This document shows, one piece after another, positions 63,979 to 64,000 of a stretch of 64,000 nt of DNA. The notes below the pieces were generated by a model that saw only the letters and a list, made by a program, of their open reading frames with translations, ran no database searches and was not told where the DNA came from. Position numbers and translations under genes: made by a program. The stretch's first letter is position 1; each line of letters opens with the position of its first letter. The stretch lies in NCBI RefSeq assembly GCF_022410515.1, contig NZ_JACSDI010000004.1, positions 62,001 to 126,000 of the forward strand, written 5' to 3'. Source of the stretch: Shewanella cutis. Lineage in GTDB: Bacteria; Pseudomonadota; Gammaproteobacteria; Enterobacterales; Shewanellaceae.

Positions 63979-64000
63979 TCGTGCCCCCTGATAAAAATTG

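Overview
The window looks like a chromosomal segment of a Shewanella species. The backbone has a recognisable Shewanella gene order: a porin, potE, speF, then ilvE, a large GGDEF-EAL sensor, and prpF-acnD-prpC-prpB with a GntR regulator. The srkA-dsbA and zapB neighbourhoods are typical of gammaproteobacteria. I recognised no rRNA, tRNA or CRISPR array. Family names come from motif recognition and memory, since no database search was possible.

Positions 1 to about 15,000 are the right part of an integrated prophage with a contractile tail; its left part lies outside the window. The order is: virion morphogenesis gene, sheath, tube, a C4 zinc-finger gene, lysis genes (pesticin-like lysozyme, holin), tail assembly chaperone with a predicted -1 frameshift at A_AAA_AAA, tape measure, baseplate, a tail fibre carrying an SGNH-hydrolase-like domain, hub/spike genes, and a reverse-oriented tyrosine integrase. 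Just beyond the integrase is a porin gene that keeps only its N-terminal part. The phage has apparently integrated inside this porin gene.

Positions 15,480 to 24,960 are host genes: potE and speF (ornithine decarboxylation and putrescine export), a PEBP-family protein, an AraC regulator, a DUF1232 protein, a secreted protein with an HExxH motif, an acyltransferase and a small exported protein. Upstream of speF lies a short gene, missed by ordinary gene calling, for a 34-residue peptide matching the ornithine-sensing leader peptide SpeFL.

Positions 24,961 to 35,490 are a Tn7-like transposon. It has 10-bp terminal inverted repeats, a perfect 5-bp target duplication (TAGGC), and a left-end array of four TnsB-type sites on a 21-bp register. 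It encodes TnsA, TnsB and TnsC but no recognisable TniQ/TnsD target selector. Where that gene normally sits there is a convergent operon for an SF2 helicase and a small winged-helix-like protein, opposite a divergent XRE regulator. The rest of the cargo is an unknown 489-residue protein and an SF1 helicase whose N-terminus was lost when an IS3-family element landed beside the right end. This element is the best candidate here for an undescribed system.

Positions 35,500 to 64,000 are host backbone: a SYLF protein, a YgbA-like protein, a DsrE-family protein, selO, srkA-dsbA, zapB, an NhaC antiporter, a RidA-family protein, rof, a DUF1223 protein, ilvE, a 1515-residue propeller-PAS-GGDEF-EAL sensor, and the methylcitrate (propionate) operon. 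The GntR gene heading that operon is preceded by three copies of the palindrome ATTGTCGACAAT (one with a mismatch), presumably its own operators. The window ends in two tandem, related LPLAT acyltransferases.
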